64,000 nt of DNA from Phyllobacterium zundukense (GTDB lineage: Bacteria > Pseudomonadota > Alphaproteobacteria > Rhizobiales > Rhizobiaceae), in the NCBI RefSeq assembly GCF_025452195.1, contig NZ_CP104973.1, positions 3,765,001-3,829,000 on the forward strand, in the 5' to 3' direction. Below are positions 46,460 to 56,402 of this stretch, in pieces (position 1 is the stretch's first letter; each line of letters opens with the position of its first letter). The notes under the pieces were generated by a model. That model did not search any database and had not been told where the DNA came from. It saw only the letters and a list, made by a program, of their open reading frames with translations. The translations under genes were made by a program, and so were the position numbers.

Positions 46460-46823
46460 GATAACTCCTCCTCAAATCAAGGTGAGCAAAACCAGATATT
46501 TCGGTGTAACATCAATGACATGCGCGGCTACATCCAGCCGTGCGCCGTCGTTACACAATCGGCCAGCTTGCCAATTGCGTATCAAACAATTGATCCCGCT
46601 TTGGTGTGGTTTTGTCTCTAAAATTGGTTCGCCAAAAAAATGAATTGCGCGGACGCCGCCGCAATAACCATATGTACTTTTAGACCTTCATGCGGATGAA
46701 CCCCTCCCAAGGTGTCGCTCAATGAGCGTTCCGCAACGAACACAAAACGTTCAAGCCTGTCAATTATCCCAAAGTCTAAATATTTCGATAGTCGGATAAA
46801 ATCGCCGATATATGAAACCCGCC
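46460..46823. other. Intergenic region without recognised features
   Basis: These 364 bases between the GH31 lipoprotein and the deacetylase hold no convincing ORF, RNA or repeat from the families seen elsewhere. The promoter of the GH31 gene probably lies in the AT-richer part just after 46460; AGGAGGAG at the right edge of that gene is its ribosome site. Confidence 0.6.
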
Positions 46824-47586
46824 TTAGACGCCTGGCGTTACTGGCTGCTCGCTTTCCTGAACGTCTTCAAGCCGCACAAAATGGAAGCCTTTTTGCTTGA
46901 GGGCGAGAATGCCTTTTACAACCCCCTCTCCCGCCACCCGCGTCGGCTGGTTGACATGGGCGATGATCACGTCGCCGTCCTTGGCAGCTGAAATGCGCTT
47001 TTCAACCTGACCGGCCAGCAACGAGGCACCCACGTCGGCATTCAGGGAATAACCGGCCACCCGATACCCCATCTGATGGACAAGCGTGATTGCATCGTCA
47101 CTGTAGCGCGCCGTTGCGTCGCGATACCAGACCGGCTTCGTGAGCGTCGCCGCGGTCATGGCATTCGCACCGCCTTCAATTTCCGTGCGGATGGCAGACA
47201 GAGACCCTGCCGTTTTGAGTCCGAACATCCTGGGTTGGTTGTCTATGGCCGGAATATGGTTAAGTCCATGATTTTCCATCTGAAACAGCTCTGGATGCGC
47301 CTTCATGATTGCCACTGAGGGGGGCATTGCGCCTGAGCCAGCGGCCGGTGACAAAGATTGTCGCCGGAATGTGATTTTCCACGAGTGCATCGAGGATACG
47401 CTGATCTGTCTGGCCGGAACAGGCATCCAACGTCAAGGCGACCTGCGGCACTGCATCGCCGCCTTTGGTGATGAAGAGCTTTGGTTCTATGAAGTGGGGA
47501 TGTTCCCTGGCTGCTGCCGTGACGATGGAGGCGCAGAGAAAAATTGCAGTGATGATTGCAGACGTTGAGCGCACGATTTTCGCCAT
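46824..47586 (-). pseudogene. Exported polysaccharide deacetylase (NodB fold), one frameshift
   Basis: The first frame (47586 to about 47320) has a Sec signal (SAIITAIFLCASIVTAAA), then VALTLDACSGQTDQRILDAL, the first NodB motif, and IPATIFVTGRWLRRN. The second frame (to 46824) continues with SVAIMKAHPELFQMENHG and NHIP, the histidine motif, and later VWYRDATARYSDD and GDVIIAHVNQPT. A C-run at about 47318-47323 is one base too long for the frame. Corrected length is about 253 aa. It would remove acetyl groups from a cell-surface glycan. Confidence 0.82.
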
Positions 47587-47592
47587 ATTTTG

Positions 47593-47632
47593 AGAGCCAG
47601 CCCTTCACGGCGAATTTGCGTTTGGGCTCTAA
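47593..47632. repeat. Half-copy of repeat R2
   Basis: GCCCTTCACGGCGAATTTGC and GTTTGGGCTCT match the right arm of the R2 copy at 62501-62642. No left arm is present, so this is a remnant just upstream of the deacetylase gene. Confidence 0.6.
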
Positions 47633-47684
47633 GGAATTTCGCGCGGACAAGGCGCGCGAAACCAAGCATATTTGTGGCAGACGT

Positions 47685-50354
47685 TCAGGCTCTGCTCGCC
47701 TTTGCCGACGCCTGCGCCGCCGCAAGCCGGGCGATCGGAACGCGGAATGGCGAGCAGGAAACATAATCGAGCCCAACCTCCTCGCAGAAGTGGATGGACG
47801 CCGGATCGCCGCCATGTTCGCCACATATGCCGAGCTTGATTCCGGGCCGCGCTGCCCTGCCCTTGTCGGCGCCGATCCGTACCAGTTCGCCAACGCCGTC
47901 AATATCGATCGTAACGAACGGATCCTGTTCGATGATGCCCTTCACCTGATAGCTCATCAGGAAGGATGAGGCGTCGTCGCGCGAGATACCGAAGGTCGTC
48001 TGCGTCAAGTCATTGGTTCCGAACGAGAAAAACTCGGCAACTTCGGCAATCGAATGGGCACGGATGGCGGCACGCGGCAGCTCGATCATTGTCCCAACCA
48101 GGTAATTGATCTTGATGTCAGCCTCTTTCATCACATCGGCCGCAACCGCATCGATGCGCGCCTTGACGAAATCGAGTTCGGCGCGCAGTCCGACCAGTGG
48201 CACCATGATTTCCGGTTCGACGGGGGCGCCTGTCGATTTCGCCGCTGCCACGGCAGCCTCGAAAATTGCCCGCGCCTGCATTTCCGCGATTTCCGGATAG
48301 GAAATGGCAAGACGGCAGCCGCGATGACCGAGCATCGGGTTGGTTTCGTGCAGGCTGTCGGTTCGTTCGCGCAATCTGTCTGCGTCAACATTCATGGCAG
48401 CAGCGACTTCGGCGATTTCTTCCTCGGTTTTCGGCAGAAATTCATGCAGGGGCGGGTCCAGCAGGCGAATTGTGACAGGCAGGCCATGCATTATTTCAAA
48501 CAGTTCGACGAAATCGGACCGTTGCATCGGCAGCAATTTGTCGAGTGCAGCACGACGGCCTTTCTCGTTATCGGCCAGGATCATTTCACGCATGGCGACG
48601 ATGCGTTCGCCTTCGAAAAACATATGCTCGGTGCGGCACAATCCAATGCCTTCAGCGCCAAATGAGCGAGCCGTACGGGCATCGACAGGTGTTTCCGCGT
48701 TGGCGCGCACCTTCATGCGCCGCGTCTTGTCGGCCCATTCCATGATCTGACCGAAATCCCCGGAAAGTTCCGGCTGCCGCATGGGCACTGCGCCCTTCAG
48801 CACCTGGCCGGTACCGCCATCGATGGTGATGATATCGCCCTTCTTCAAAACAACGCCCATCGCCAGGAGTGTCTCGTTACGATAATCGACACGCAGCGAG
48901 CCTGCTCCTGACACGCAGGGTTTACCCATGCCGCGAGCAACCACTGCCGCGTGGCTGGTCATGCCGCCGCGCGTGGTCAAGATCGCCTCGGCGGCATGCA
49001 TTCCGTGGATGTCTTCAGGACTTGTCTCGATACGAACCAGAATCGCTTTGCGCCCCTCGGCCTTCAGCTGCTCGGCGTCTTCCGACGAGAATACGATTTC
49101 GCCTGTGGCCGCCCCCGGAGATGCCGGAAGGCCTGTTCCGATTATGTTGCGCTCTGCGCCTGGATCGATGGTCGGGTGCAGCAGTTGGTCAAGCGAAGCG
49201 GGATCTATGCGCAAAACCGCTTCCTCGCGTGAAATCAGGCCTTCTTCGGCCATTTCCACTGCAATCTTCAATGCTGCCTTGGCGGTACGTTTGCCGGACC
49301 GCGTCTGCAGCATCCACAGCTTGCCGTTCTCGATGGTGAATTCGAGATCCTGCATGTCGGTGTAATGCTTCTCGAGCCGTTCCGACACCGCGCAGAAATC
49401 GGCAAAGGCCGCCGGCATTATCTTCTCCAGCGAGGGCTTGTCGGACCCTGCAGCAATACGTGCGTCTTCGGTAATGTTCTGGGGTGTGCGAATACCGGCA
49501 ACGACGTCTTCACCTTGCGCGTTGACCAGGAACTCGCCGTAGAGTTTCTTTTCGCCGGTGGATGGATTGCGGGTGAAGGCAACCCCGGTCGCCGAGCGAT
49601 CGCCCATATTGCCGAACACCATCGCCTGGACGCTGACCGCCGTGCCCCAGCTCTCAGGAATGTTGTGAAGCCGTCGGTAGGTAATCGCGCGGGCATTCAT
49701 CCAGCTGGAAAACACAGCACCGATTGCGCCCCACAGCTGTTTTTCCGGATCCTGCGGGAAGGGCTCATCGAGCTCTTCCTCGATCTTGGCCTTGTACAGC
49801 GCAATGACATTTTTCCAGTCGTCGGCTGTCAAGGCCGTATCGACCTCATGGCCGAGGTTGGCCTTGGTGTCTTCAAGAATCTCTTCGAAAACCGAATGAT
49901 CGAGGCCCATGACGACGTCAGAATACATCTGGATGAAGCGGCGATAACTGTCATAGGCAAACCTTGCATCGCCTGTCTCGCGAGCAATCGCCTCCACAGT
50001 TCCGTCGTTGAGGCCAAGGTTGAGCACAGTATCCATCATACCTGGCATCGACGCACGCGCCCCTGAGCGCACGGAGACCAGCAGAGGCTTTTCCGTATCG
50101 CCAAAGTTGCGGCCCGTTATCGCGGCAATGTGGGAGAGGGACTTCTTTACATCCGTTTCAAGCGTGTCGGGATATTTGCGGCCATTGTCATAGTACCAGC
50201 TGCAAACATCTGTTGTGATGGTAAATCCGGGTGGAACCGGCAATCCAAGCGCACACATCTCGGCAAGATTTGCGCCTTTTCCACCTAACAGATTGCGATC
50301 ACCGGCGGATCCTTCCGCCTTGCCGTCGCCAAATGTGTAGACCCATTTCGCCAT
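47685..50354 (-). CDS. ppdK: Pyruvate, phosphate dikinase
   Basis: An 889-aa enzyme that interconverts pyruvate, ATP and phosphate with PEP, AMP and pyrophosphate. The N-terminal ATP-binding domain has [10 protein letters not shown] (24-33) and [16 protein letters not shown]. The phosphohistidine is in [13 protein letters not shown] (about residue 460). The C-terminal barrel ends with the catalytic cysteine motif [10 protein letters not shown]. It is monocistronic, with about 150 bases to smc. It supports gluconeogenesis or the anaplerotic node in rhizobia. Confidence 0.97.
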   Translation of the reverse strand: MAKWVYTFGDGKAEGSAGDRNLLGGKGANLAEMCALGLPVPPGFTITTDVCSWYYDNGRKYPDTLETDVKKSLSHIAAITGRNFGDTEKPLLVSVRSGARASMPGMMDTVLNLGLNDGTVEAIARETGDARFAYDSYRRFIQMYSDVVMGLDHSVFEEILEDTKANLGHEVDTALTADDWKNVIALYKAKIEEELDEPFPQDPEKQLWGAIGAVFSSWMNARAITYRRLHNIPESWGTAVSVQAMVFGNMGDRSATGVAFTRNPSTGEKKLYGEFLVNAQGEDVVAGIRTPQNITEDARIAAGSDKPSLEKIMPAAFADFCAVSERLEKHYTDMQDLEFTIENGKLWMLQTRSGKRTAKAALKIAVEMAEEGLISREEAVLRIDPASLDQLLHPTIDPGAERNIIGTGLPASPGAATGEIVFSSEDAEQLKAEGRKAILVRIETSPEDIHGMHAAEAILTTRGGMTSHAAVVARGMGKPCVSGAGSLRVDYRNETLLAMGVVLKKGDIITIDGGTGQVLKGAVPMRQPELSGDFGQIMEWADKTRRMKVRANAETPVDARTARSFGAEGIGLCRTEHMFFEGERIVAMREMILADNEKGRRAALDKLLPMQRSDFVELFEIMHGLPVTIRLLDPPLHEFLPKTEEEIAEVAAAMNVDADRLRERTDSLHETNPMLGHRGCRLAISYPEIAEMQARAIFEAAVAAAKSTGAPVEPEIMVPLVGLRAELDFVKARIDAVAADVMKEADIKINYLVGTMIELPRAAIRAHSIAEVAEFFSFGTNDLTQTTFGISRDDASSFLMSYQVKGIIEQDPFVTIDIDGVGELVRIGADKGRAARPGIKLGICGEHGGDPASIHFCEEVGLDYVSCSPFRVPIARLAAAQASAKASRA

Positions 50355-50502
50355 TGCAGCCTCCCTTGCCGCTGAAACACAAGAGAGGTCTACGCGATCA
50401 ATTCGTCAAGCACCATTAAAAAATGCTGCATCGCAGCATTCAAATCGATTAGCAGAGTAAATCCGCATTAAGCTTTGAAATCCTTCGTCATTTACGGATC
50501 GA

Positions 50503-53500
50503 TCAGCTTGCCTCACGCAGCTGCTCGGCTGTCTGGAGATCGACGGAGACCAGCTGGCTCACGCCCTGTTCGGCCATGGTCACGCCGAACAGCCGGTTCA
50601 TCCGTGCCATGGTGATCGGATTGTGGGTAATGACCACGAATCGCGTATCGGTGGACGCTGCCATTTCATCCATCAAATTGCAGAAACGCTCGACATTATG
50701 ATCATCGAGCGGCGCGTCGACTTCGTCGAGGACGCAGATCGGTGCGGGATTTGTGAGGAATACCGCAAATATCAAAGCCATTGCGGTCAGCGCCTGTTCA
50801 CCGCCGGACAGGAGCGTCATCGTCTGCGGCTTCTTGCCGGGCGGGCGGGCAAGGATTTCAAGGCCCGCTTCCAGCGGATCGTCGGACTCGATCAATTGCA
50901 GCTCAGCAGTGCCGCCACCAAAGAGGTGCGTGAACAGGCGTTGAAACTGGACGTTGACCACTTCGAACGCGGCCAAGAGCCGTTCGCGTCCCTCCCGGTT
51001 CAAACTCTGGATCGCCTGGCGCAGTTTCTTGACCGCCTCGATGATATCCTCGCGCTCGCTGATGATCGTCTCTAGCCGCGCGGAAAGTTCGTCTTGTTCT
51101 TCCTCCGCCCGCAGGTTGACCGCCCCGAGACGTTCGCGCTCGATCTTGAGACGCTCCAGATTGCGCTCCGTTGCATCTACATCAGGCAGCGGATCGTCAG
51201 GGCCGAGTCCGGTCAGCTTCATCACCTCGTGCGGTGCGCAATTCAGCGCCTCGGCAATACGGGTTTCGGCGTCCTTGCGGCGTTCTTGCGCAGCAGTGAG
51301 CCGTTCCTCGGCGCGCGCCCTGCCCTCGCGCGCCGTGGCCAAGGCCTGGATGGCTTCGGTTGCCAACTGGTCGAGTTCGCGTTGCCTGTTTTCCGCAATG
51401 GCAAGCTTGTCGGCGGCATCCTTGCGCAATGCCTCTGCTTCGGACAATTGCGAAAGCAATGTCCTATTGCGCTCGGCAAGCTCGTCGGGAGCGTCAGCGA
51501 GGTTTTCCGCCTCGCGTTCTGCTTCTAGGCGGCGTTCGTAAAGTGACGTGATCTGGCGGTCGGCATTATCAGCGCGGTTGACCCAGCTCTTGCGTTCGTG
51601 ACCAATCGCTTCGAGGCGACGCATACGATTTTCGGCTTCGCGGCGCAGACCATCATGAATCGCACGGGCTTCCGCCAGTGCGGCGCGATCAAGCGTGACC
51701 TCGCTCGTCAAATTGGCGAGCCGGATATTGACTTCATCGAGGTCGGCAGCACTCGACAGCCGGGTTTCTGCCTCCAGGAATTGCTCCTGGGTTTCCTCCA
51801 GGTTTTCGGCGAGGCGCGCCCTGCCCTCTTCAAGCGCGGCGCGGCGGCTCGACAATTGCCCCGCGGCGCGTTCGGCGGCGGCCAAGGCTTCGCGCGCATC
51901 GGTGACGGAGCGTTGCATGCCACGCCATTGATCGCGTGCAGTTCGCTCCACTTCAACGGATTGCCATACGGCTGCTTCGGCGGCGACTATTCCGGCTTCC
52001 GCAGCACGCAGGATTTTCGTTGCCTCGACCACTTCAAGATCCAGTTCGGCCAACCGGTTCTTTTGTGCAAGGCGCAGCGCCGCCGGCGTCGGTGCGTCGG
52101 CGCTCGCCGTATAGCCATCCCAGCGCCACAATGCGCCGTCGCGGCTGACCAGCCGCTGACCCGGCTTCAGCGCAGACTGCAGCCGCACTCCGTCTGCCTC
52201 GGAGACAATGCCGATCTGGGAGAGACGGCGCGCCAGTTGGCGCGGAGCCCGGACAAATTCCGCCAAGGATTGAAGACCTGCCGGCAATGCCGGGTCCCCT
52301 GGACCATCTACCTCACCCCAGAAGACTGGAGCGCTTTTGTCCGTAGGTGCGTCAAGATCCTCACCCAATGCAGCGCCAAGAGCTATTTCATAACCCTTCT
52401 CGACTTTCAGCGCCTCCACGACCGCGGGAAAAAGGTCTGACCCGCCAAGGTTGATCATCTTGGCGAGCGTATTCGCTTCCGTCTCTATACGACCCAGATT
52501 GCTGCGCGCTTCCTGCAGAGGCTGGCGAAGTTCGGCCTCCCGCCGGCGCGCGGTTTCCACAGCTGCTTCGGCAGTGAGCGCAGATTCTTCGGCCTGATCG
52601 AGTGCTGCTTCAGCGGTTTCCACCAGACCCTGCTTTTCAACAGGATCGGCCAGCGCGCCGATTTGGGCGGCGACTGCAGACAGGTCGCGTTCAACATCAC
52701 TCATCTGGCGCATAAGGCGCTCGCGCCGCTCGGCACTCTCGCGCAAGTTCCGCTCGACCTGCGCACGTTCGGCCGAGGCTTCTGCGCGCTCGGCAGTAAC
52801 CTTGGCCAGTGCTGTTTCGCTTTCTTTCAGCTTGGCGTCTGCACGCTCGAATTCGGCGCGCGTTTCGATCTCGCGTTCACCAGCGTTGGCATTTTCTTCG
52901 TTGAGCGACCGCTCCTCCGTGTCGAGACGTGCCAGCACATCGGCGTTATCGCGCACCATCTGCTCTTCGCGCGCAATGTCGGCGATGAACTGAACGAGGC
53001 GCTTTTCCAGTTCGTTCTGGCGCGCCCGCATCCGCTCGGCTTCCTCATTGAGCTGCGAACGCGCGATGGTCAGACGCTGCAATATCGCCGCCGCCTTGGC
53101 TTCCGCTTCACGCAAATCGGGCAATTTATGTGCGCCGATCGCCTGTTCCTTGGCGGCATTCATCTGCTTTTGTGCCTGATCGCCGACCCCAACTGTCGCC
53201 ACCGAGAGCGCCGATTGCGCCTCGCCTTCCTGCGCCTTGGCAACGGACCATTTCAGATGGAGAAGAATGGCTTCCGACCGGCGTATATCGGCGGACAGGC
53301 TTTTAAAGCGATTTGCCTGACGCGACTGCCGCTTGAGGCTTTCGATCTGCGTTTCAAGCTCGCCGACGACATCCTCGAGCCGCTCAAGGTTCTGTTCCGC
53401 TGCCCGTAGACGCAGTTCAGCCTCATGGCGACGGGTATGCAGTCCGGAGATCCCCGCGGCCTCTTCGAGCAAGGCCCGTCGTGCCTGCGGTTTAGCCTGG

Positions 53501-53958
53501 ATAAGCTCACCGATGCGGCCCTGCCCGACCATCGAAGGCGAACGCGCGCCCGTCGATTGATCGGCAAACAGCAATTGCACGTCCTTGGCGCGCGCATCCT
53601 TGCCGTTGATGCGATAAACCGAGCCGGATTCGCGCTCGATGCGCCTCGAAACCTGAAGCTCGTCGGCATTGTTGAATGCGGACGGCGCACTGCGGTCCTG
53701 ATTGTCGAGGAAGAGCGTGACTTCCGCAGTATTGCGCGAGGGCCGTGTCCCTGATCCGGAAAAGATGACATCGTCCATGCCGGAGGCGCGCATGTTCTTG
53801 TACGAGCTTTCGCCCATCACCCAGCGCAGCGCCTCAACGAGATTGGATTTGCCGCAGCCATTGGGACCGACGACACCCGTCAAGCCGCTTTCAATGACGA
53901 ATTCTGCGGGTTCTACGAACGATTTGAAGCCGAGCAGGCGGAGCTTGGTAAAGCGCAT
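50503..53958 (-). CDS. smc: Chromosome segregation protein SMC
   Basis: The 1,151-aa ATPase of the condensin-like SMC-ScpAB complex. Walker A GPNGCGKSN (31-39), long coiled coils on both sides of a flexible hinge (about 510-640), the signature LLSGGEQALTAMAL and Walker B ICVLDEVDAPLDD near the C-terminus are all visible. The frame extends to 54021, but the ATG at 53958 (MRFTKLRLLGFKSF) is the family start. It follows the DsbA-like gene by 84 bases, as in other Hyphomicrobiales. Confidence 0.96.
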   Translation of the reverse strand: MRFTKLRLLGFKSFVEPAEFVIESGLTGVVGPNGCGKSNLVEALRWVMGESSYKNMRASGMDDVIFSGSGTRPSRNTAEVTLFLDNQDRSAPSAFNNADELQVSRRIERESGSVYRINGKDARAKDVQLLFADQSTGARSPSMVGQGRIGELIQAKPQARRALLEEAAGISGLHTRRHEAELRLRAAEQNLERLEDVVGELETQIESLKRQSRQANRFKSLSADIRRSEAILLHLKWSVAKAQEGEAQSALSVATVGVGDQAQKQMNAAKEQAIGAHKLPDLREAEAKAAAILQRLTIARSQLNEEAERMRARQNELEKRLVQFIADIAREEQMVRDNADVLARLDTEERSLNEENANAGEREIETRAEFERADAKLKESETALAKVTAERAEASAERAQVERNLRESAERRERLMRQMSDVERDLSAVAAQIGALADPVEKQGLVETAEAALDQAEESALTAEAAVETARRREAELRQPLQEARSNLGRIETEANTLAKMINLGGSDLFPAVVEALKVEKGYEIALGAALGEDLDAPTDKSAPVFWGEVDGPGDPALPAGLQSLAEFVRAPRQLARRLSQIGIVSEADGVRLQSALKPGQRLVSRDGALWRWDGYTASADAPTPAALRLAQKNRLAELDLEVVEATKILRAAEAGIVAAEAAVWQSVEVERTARDQWRGMQRSVTDAREALAAAERAAGQLSSRRAALEEGRARLAENLEETQEQFLEAETRLSSAADLDEVNIRLANLTSEVTLDRAALAEARAIHDGLRREAENRMRRLEAIGHERKSWVNRADNADRQITSLYERRLEAEREAENLADAPDELAERNRTLLSQLSEAEALRKDAADKLAIAENRQRELDQLATEAIQALATAREGRARAEERLTAAQERRKDAETRIAEALNCAPHEVMKLTGLGPDDPLPDVDATERNLERLKIERERLGAVNLRAEEEQDELSARLETIISEREDIIEAVKKLRQAIQSLNREGRERLLAAFEVVNVQFQRLFTHLFGGGTAELQLIESDDPLEAGLEILARPPGKKPQTMTLLSGGEQALTAMALIFAVFLTNPAPICVLDEVDAPLDDHNVERFCNLMDEMAASTDTRFVVITHNPITMARMNRLFGVTMAEQGVSQLVSVDLQTAEQLREAS

Positions 53959-54042
53959 CAGATGCCCTTTCCGACAAACACCGCACATGCAAAAGATTGG
54001 ATGGCGGACGCAACGAAGCATCCGCCGAAAACCGGGTGGCGG

Positions 54043-54744
54043 TTACTTAAGCAGTCCGTCAATAATCGCTGACATTTCGTCAACCGAAAGGGCTCCCGAG
54101 TATCTGGCGCCATTGATGAAGAATGTCGGAGTAGCATTCACTCCAAATTCATTGGCTCCGCGCTCACGCACAGCATTCACATCATCCAGAAGTTTTTGGT
54201 TCGTCAAGCAAGCCTTGAAGGACTCCTGTGTAAAACCGGCCAATTTGGAGATTTGAAGCAAAGGTTCTTCTGCATTTGCCGCTCCTGCCCACTGTTCCTG
54301 CTGTTTGAACAGAACTTCGACCAGCGGATAGTAGCGCTCTTCAGGAGCGCAACGTGCCAGCATGAAGGCAGCCGCCGCGCGCGGATCAAACGGGAATTCG
54401 CGCAGGATAAGCTTGGCCTTGCCCGTATCGATGTATTTTTCCTTGATCGTGGGCAGGGTCGTTGTTGCGAAATGCGCGCAGTGCGGGCATGTCATCGATG
54501 CATATTCGACGATCGTTACGGGCGCTTCGGCCTTGCCCATCACGATATCTTTCAAGGTGCCTGGCGCAAGCAGCTTGGCCTCATCGACCGCCCCCGCGGC
54601 AGGCGGGACCTTTACATCATTTGGGGCAGGAGTAGCTGGTGCAGTCTCTTGCGCCCAAGCCTCCGTACCAGCGGCCAAAACGATGGCGGCCGTGGAAACC
54701 GCGGCGAGCGTCAGAATTTTTCTGCGTGTCAGCAATTCAGTCAT
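54043..54744 (-). CDS. DsbA-family thiol:disulfide oxidoreductase
   Basis: A 233-aa exported thioredoxin-fold protein. TRRKILTLAAVSTAAIVLA forms the signal region (twin-arginine-like) ending near AWAQ. The active site is CPHC (86-89) in EYASMTCPHCAHF; the cis-proline lies in NATPTFFING. It probably oxidises or isomerises disulfides in periplasmic proteins. The ATG at 54744 is preceded by AGGTGATCTT. It sits in the conserved order DUF721 - DsbA-like - smc. Confidence 0.9.
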   Translation of the reverse strand: MTELLTRRKILTLAAVSTAAIVLAAGTEAWAQETAPATPAPNDVKVPPAAGAVDEAKLLAPGTLKDIVMGKAEAPVTIVEYASMTCPHCAHFATTTLPTIKEKYIDTGKAKLILREFPFDPRAAAAFMLARCAPEERYYPLVEVLFKQQEQWAGAANAEEPLLQISKLAGFTQESFKACLTNQKLLDDVNAVRERGANEFGVNATPTFFINGARYSGALSVDEMSAIIDGLLK

Positions 54745-54879
54745 AAGATCACCTGTCTCCGGGTTATGCAACTACAGTCTTAGGCTCGTTAATGGCTTAT
54801 GCCAGTTTCTTTAAGGCACGGCATACGTTCTGTCTTTGAATTTTTCGTGATGCAACGTCAATGAGTCATGCCGATAGAA

Positions 54880-55380
54880 TTATCGTTTCATCTTGTCGGC
54901 GTGAATGCTCTGCCCCAGCCGTTGCAGTGCCTCGCGTAGACCGTCGTCCTCGATCGGTTCGACCGAGCGGCTGATCTTGTCAGCTGTTGCCGCATCTACT
55001 GGCGGCAAGGTCCGGCGTTTTGCAACCGGCGGTTCGACAGGCTTCTGTTCGATTTTGATCCTGCCGACAGCTGCAAAGCCCAGAAATGCGTTGACGCGGC
55101 TGATGATTTCGCCCGTTTCGTGTTGAATTCGCATGGCCGTAAAACCTTGACACGCGACCACCAGCGTTGCGGGCTGGAACGGGTCATCCTCATGTGCCCG
55201 GCGCGGCCACAGAAGTTTGAGCGGTCTTGATTGCGCGCCCAGGGCTGGCCCAACGACCTCTTCCCAAGCCTGAACAAGTTCGATGGTGATGCCTGCCCGC
55301 TTGCGCAGTACAGGATCCAGAATTCCCGCAGCCGGATCGGCAAGCGGGCGAAAGCCTTTTTTACTGCGATCATCGCTCAT
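54880..55380 (-). CDS. DUF721 (DciA-like) protein
   Basis: A 166-aa protein with the DUF721 fold in about residues 12-110 (VLRKRAGITIELVQAWEEVVG, then LVVACQGFTAMRIQHETGEI). The family includes DciA, which helps load the replicative helicase DnaB in bacteria lacking DnaC. The C-terminal 50 residues are variable. Its position two genes from mutY and next to the DsbA-like gene is conserved in the order. The DciA role here is inferred from family membership only. Confidence 0.85.
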   Translation of the reverse strand: MSDDRSKKGFRPLADPAAGILDPVLRKRAGITIELVQAWEEVVGPALGAQSRPLKLLWPRRAHEDDPFQPATLVVACQGFTAMRIQHETGEIISRVNAFLGFAAVGRIKIEQKPVEPPVAKRRTLPPVDAATADKISRSVEPIEDDGLREALQRLGQSIHADKMKR

Positions 55381-55409
55381 CCGGCCGTCGCACCTGTTTC
55401 AGAGGAGTC

Positions 55410-56384
55410 TCAGCGGCCATTATAGCCGCGGAACCATTCAACGAACAAAGGAATACCTTGTTCCAGCGTGGTGGCAGGCGAAAAACCGAGGTCTCGCGAC
55501 GCGAGGTCTATATCCGCATATGTACGTTTAACATCAGCGGGGGGCATCGGCTCAAATTGTTTGATCGCCTCTCGGCCACAGGCCTTTTCGATGGTTTCGA
55601 TAAAACGCATCAAAGCGATGGGGTTGTTGTTGCCAAGATTGTAGACTGGTGCCGTTCCTTCCGGATTGGCGAGAATGCGATTTACGGCGCCATAAACACC
55701 GTTGACGATGTCATCGATGAACGTGAAATCGCGCTCCATATGGCCGTGGTTGTAAACCTTGATCGGCTTGCCTTGCAAAATCGCATCCGTAAAAAGCCAG
55801 GGGGCCATGTCAGGGCGACCATAGGGACCATAGACTGTGAAAAAGCGCAGGCCTGTCGAAGCAATCTTGTGCACGTGCCGATAAGAATAGGCAAGAAGCT
55901 CAGCCGAGCGTTTGGTTGCGGCGTAGACCGAAACAGGATGGTCAACTGGGTCGTTTTCTGAGAACGGTACTTTGGTATTGGCGCCGTAGACCGATGAGGA
56001 ACTCGCATAAACCACGGGGGGCCGTTTCGGCATTTTCAACGCCTGCTCGAATATCGTCACTTGGCCATGCACGTTGGCATCGACATAGGCTGCAGGGTTT
56101 TCGACCGAGTAGCGTACGCCCGCCTGTGCTGCGAGGTGAACTATGATGTCGGCATCCGTATCAGTGCCAATCGCAGTGGAGAGCCCTTCGGCATCAGCTA
56201 TATTGCCACGGACAAAACGGATGTTGGAAAGACCATCCAGCGCGGAGAGTCGGGCTTCCTTGAGTGCTACTGGATAATAGTCGTTGAGATTGTCGATCGC
56301 GATAATATCAAAGCCTTCGCTGGCGAGCCGTCGCGCAACGTGAAATCCGATAAAACCAGCTGCTCCAGTAACGATGGCCTTCAT
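55410..56384 (-). CDS. NAD-dependent epimerase, UDP-glucuronate 4-epimerase-like
   Basis: A 324-aa short-chain dehydrogenase. VTGAAGFIGFHVA (5-17) binds NAD; SSSSVYGANTKVPF and the YAATK catalytic pair, with FFTVYGPYGRPDMA, favour the UDP-glucuronate 4-epimerase group, which makes UDP-galacturonate for capsule or LPS. It is 18 bases downstream of the O-antigen ligase gene. The pair interrupts the usual DUF721 - mutY neighbourhood. Other UDP-sugar epimerase activities cannot be excluded. Confidence 0.88.
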   Translation of the reverse strand: MKAIVTGAAGFIGFHVARRLASEGFDIIAIDNLNDYYPVALKEARLSALDGLSNIRFVRGNIADAEGLSTAIGTDTDADIIVHLAAQAGVRYSVENPAAYVDANVHGQVTIFEQALKMPKRPPVVYASSSSVYGANTKVPFSENDPVDHPVSVYAATKRSAELLAYSYRHVHKIASTGLRFFTVYGPYGRPDMAPWLFTDAILQGKPIKVYNHGHMERDFTFIDDIVNGVYGAVNRILANPEGTAPVYNLGNNNPIALMRFIETIEKACGREAIKQFEPMPPADVKRTYADIDLASRDLGFSPATTLEQGIPLFVEWFRGYNGR

Positions 56385-56402
56385 AAATTACCCAACATCA
56401 TT

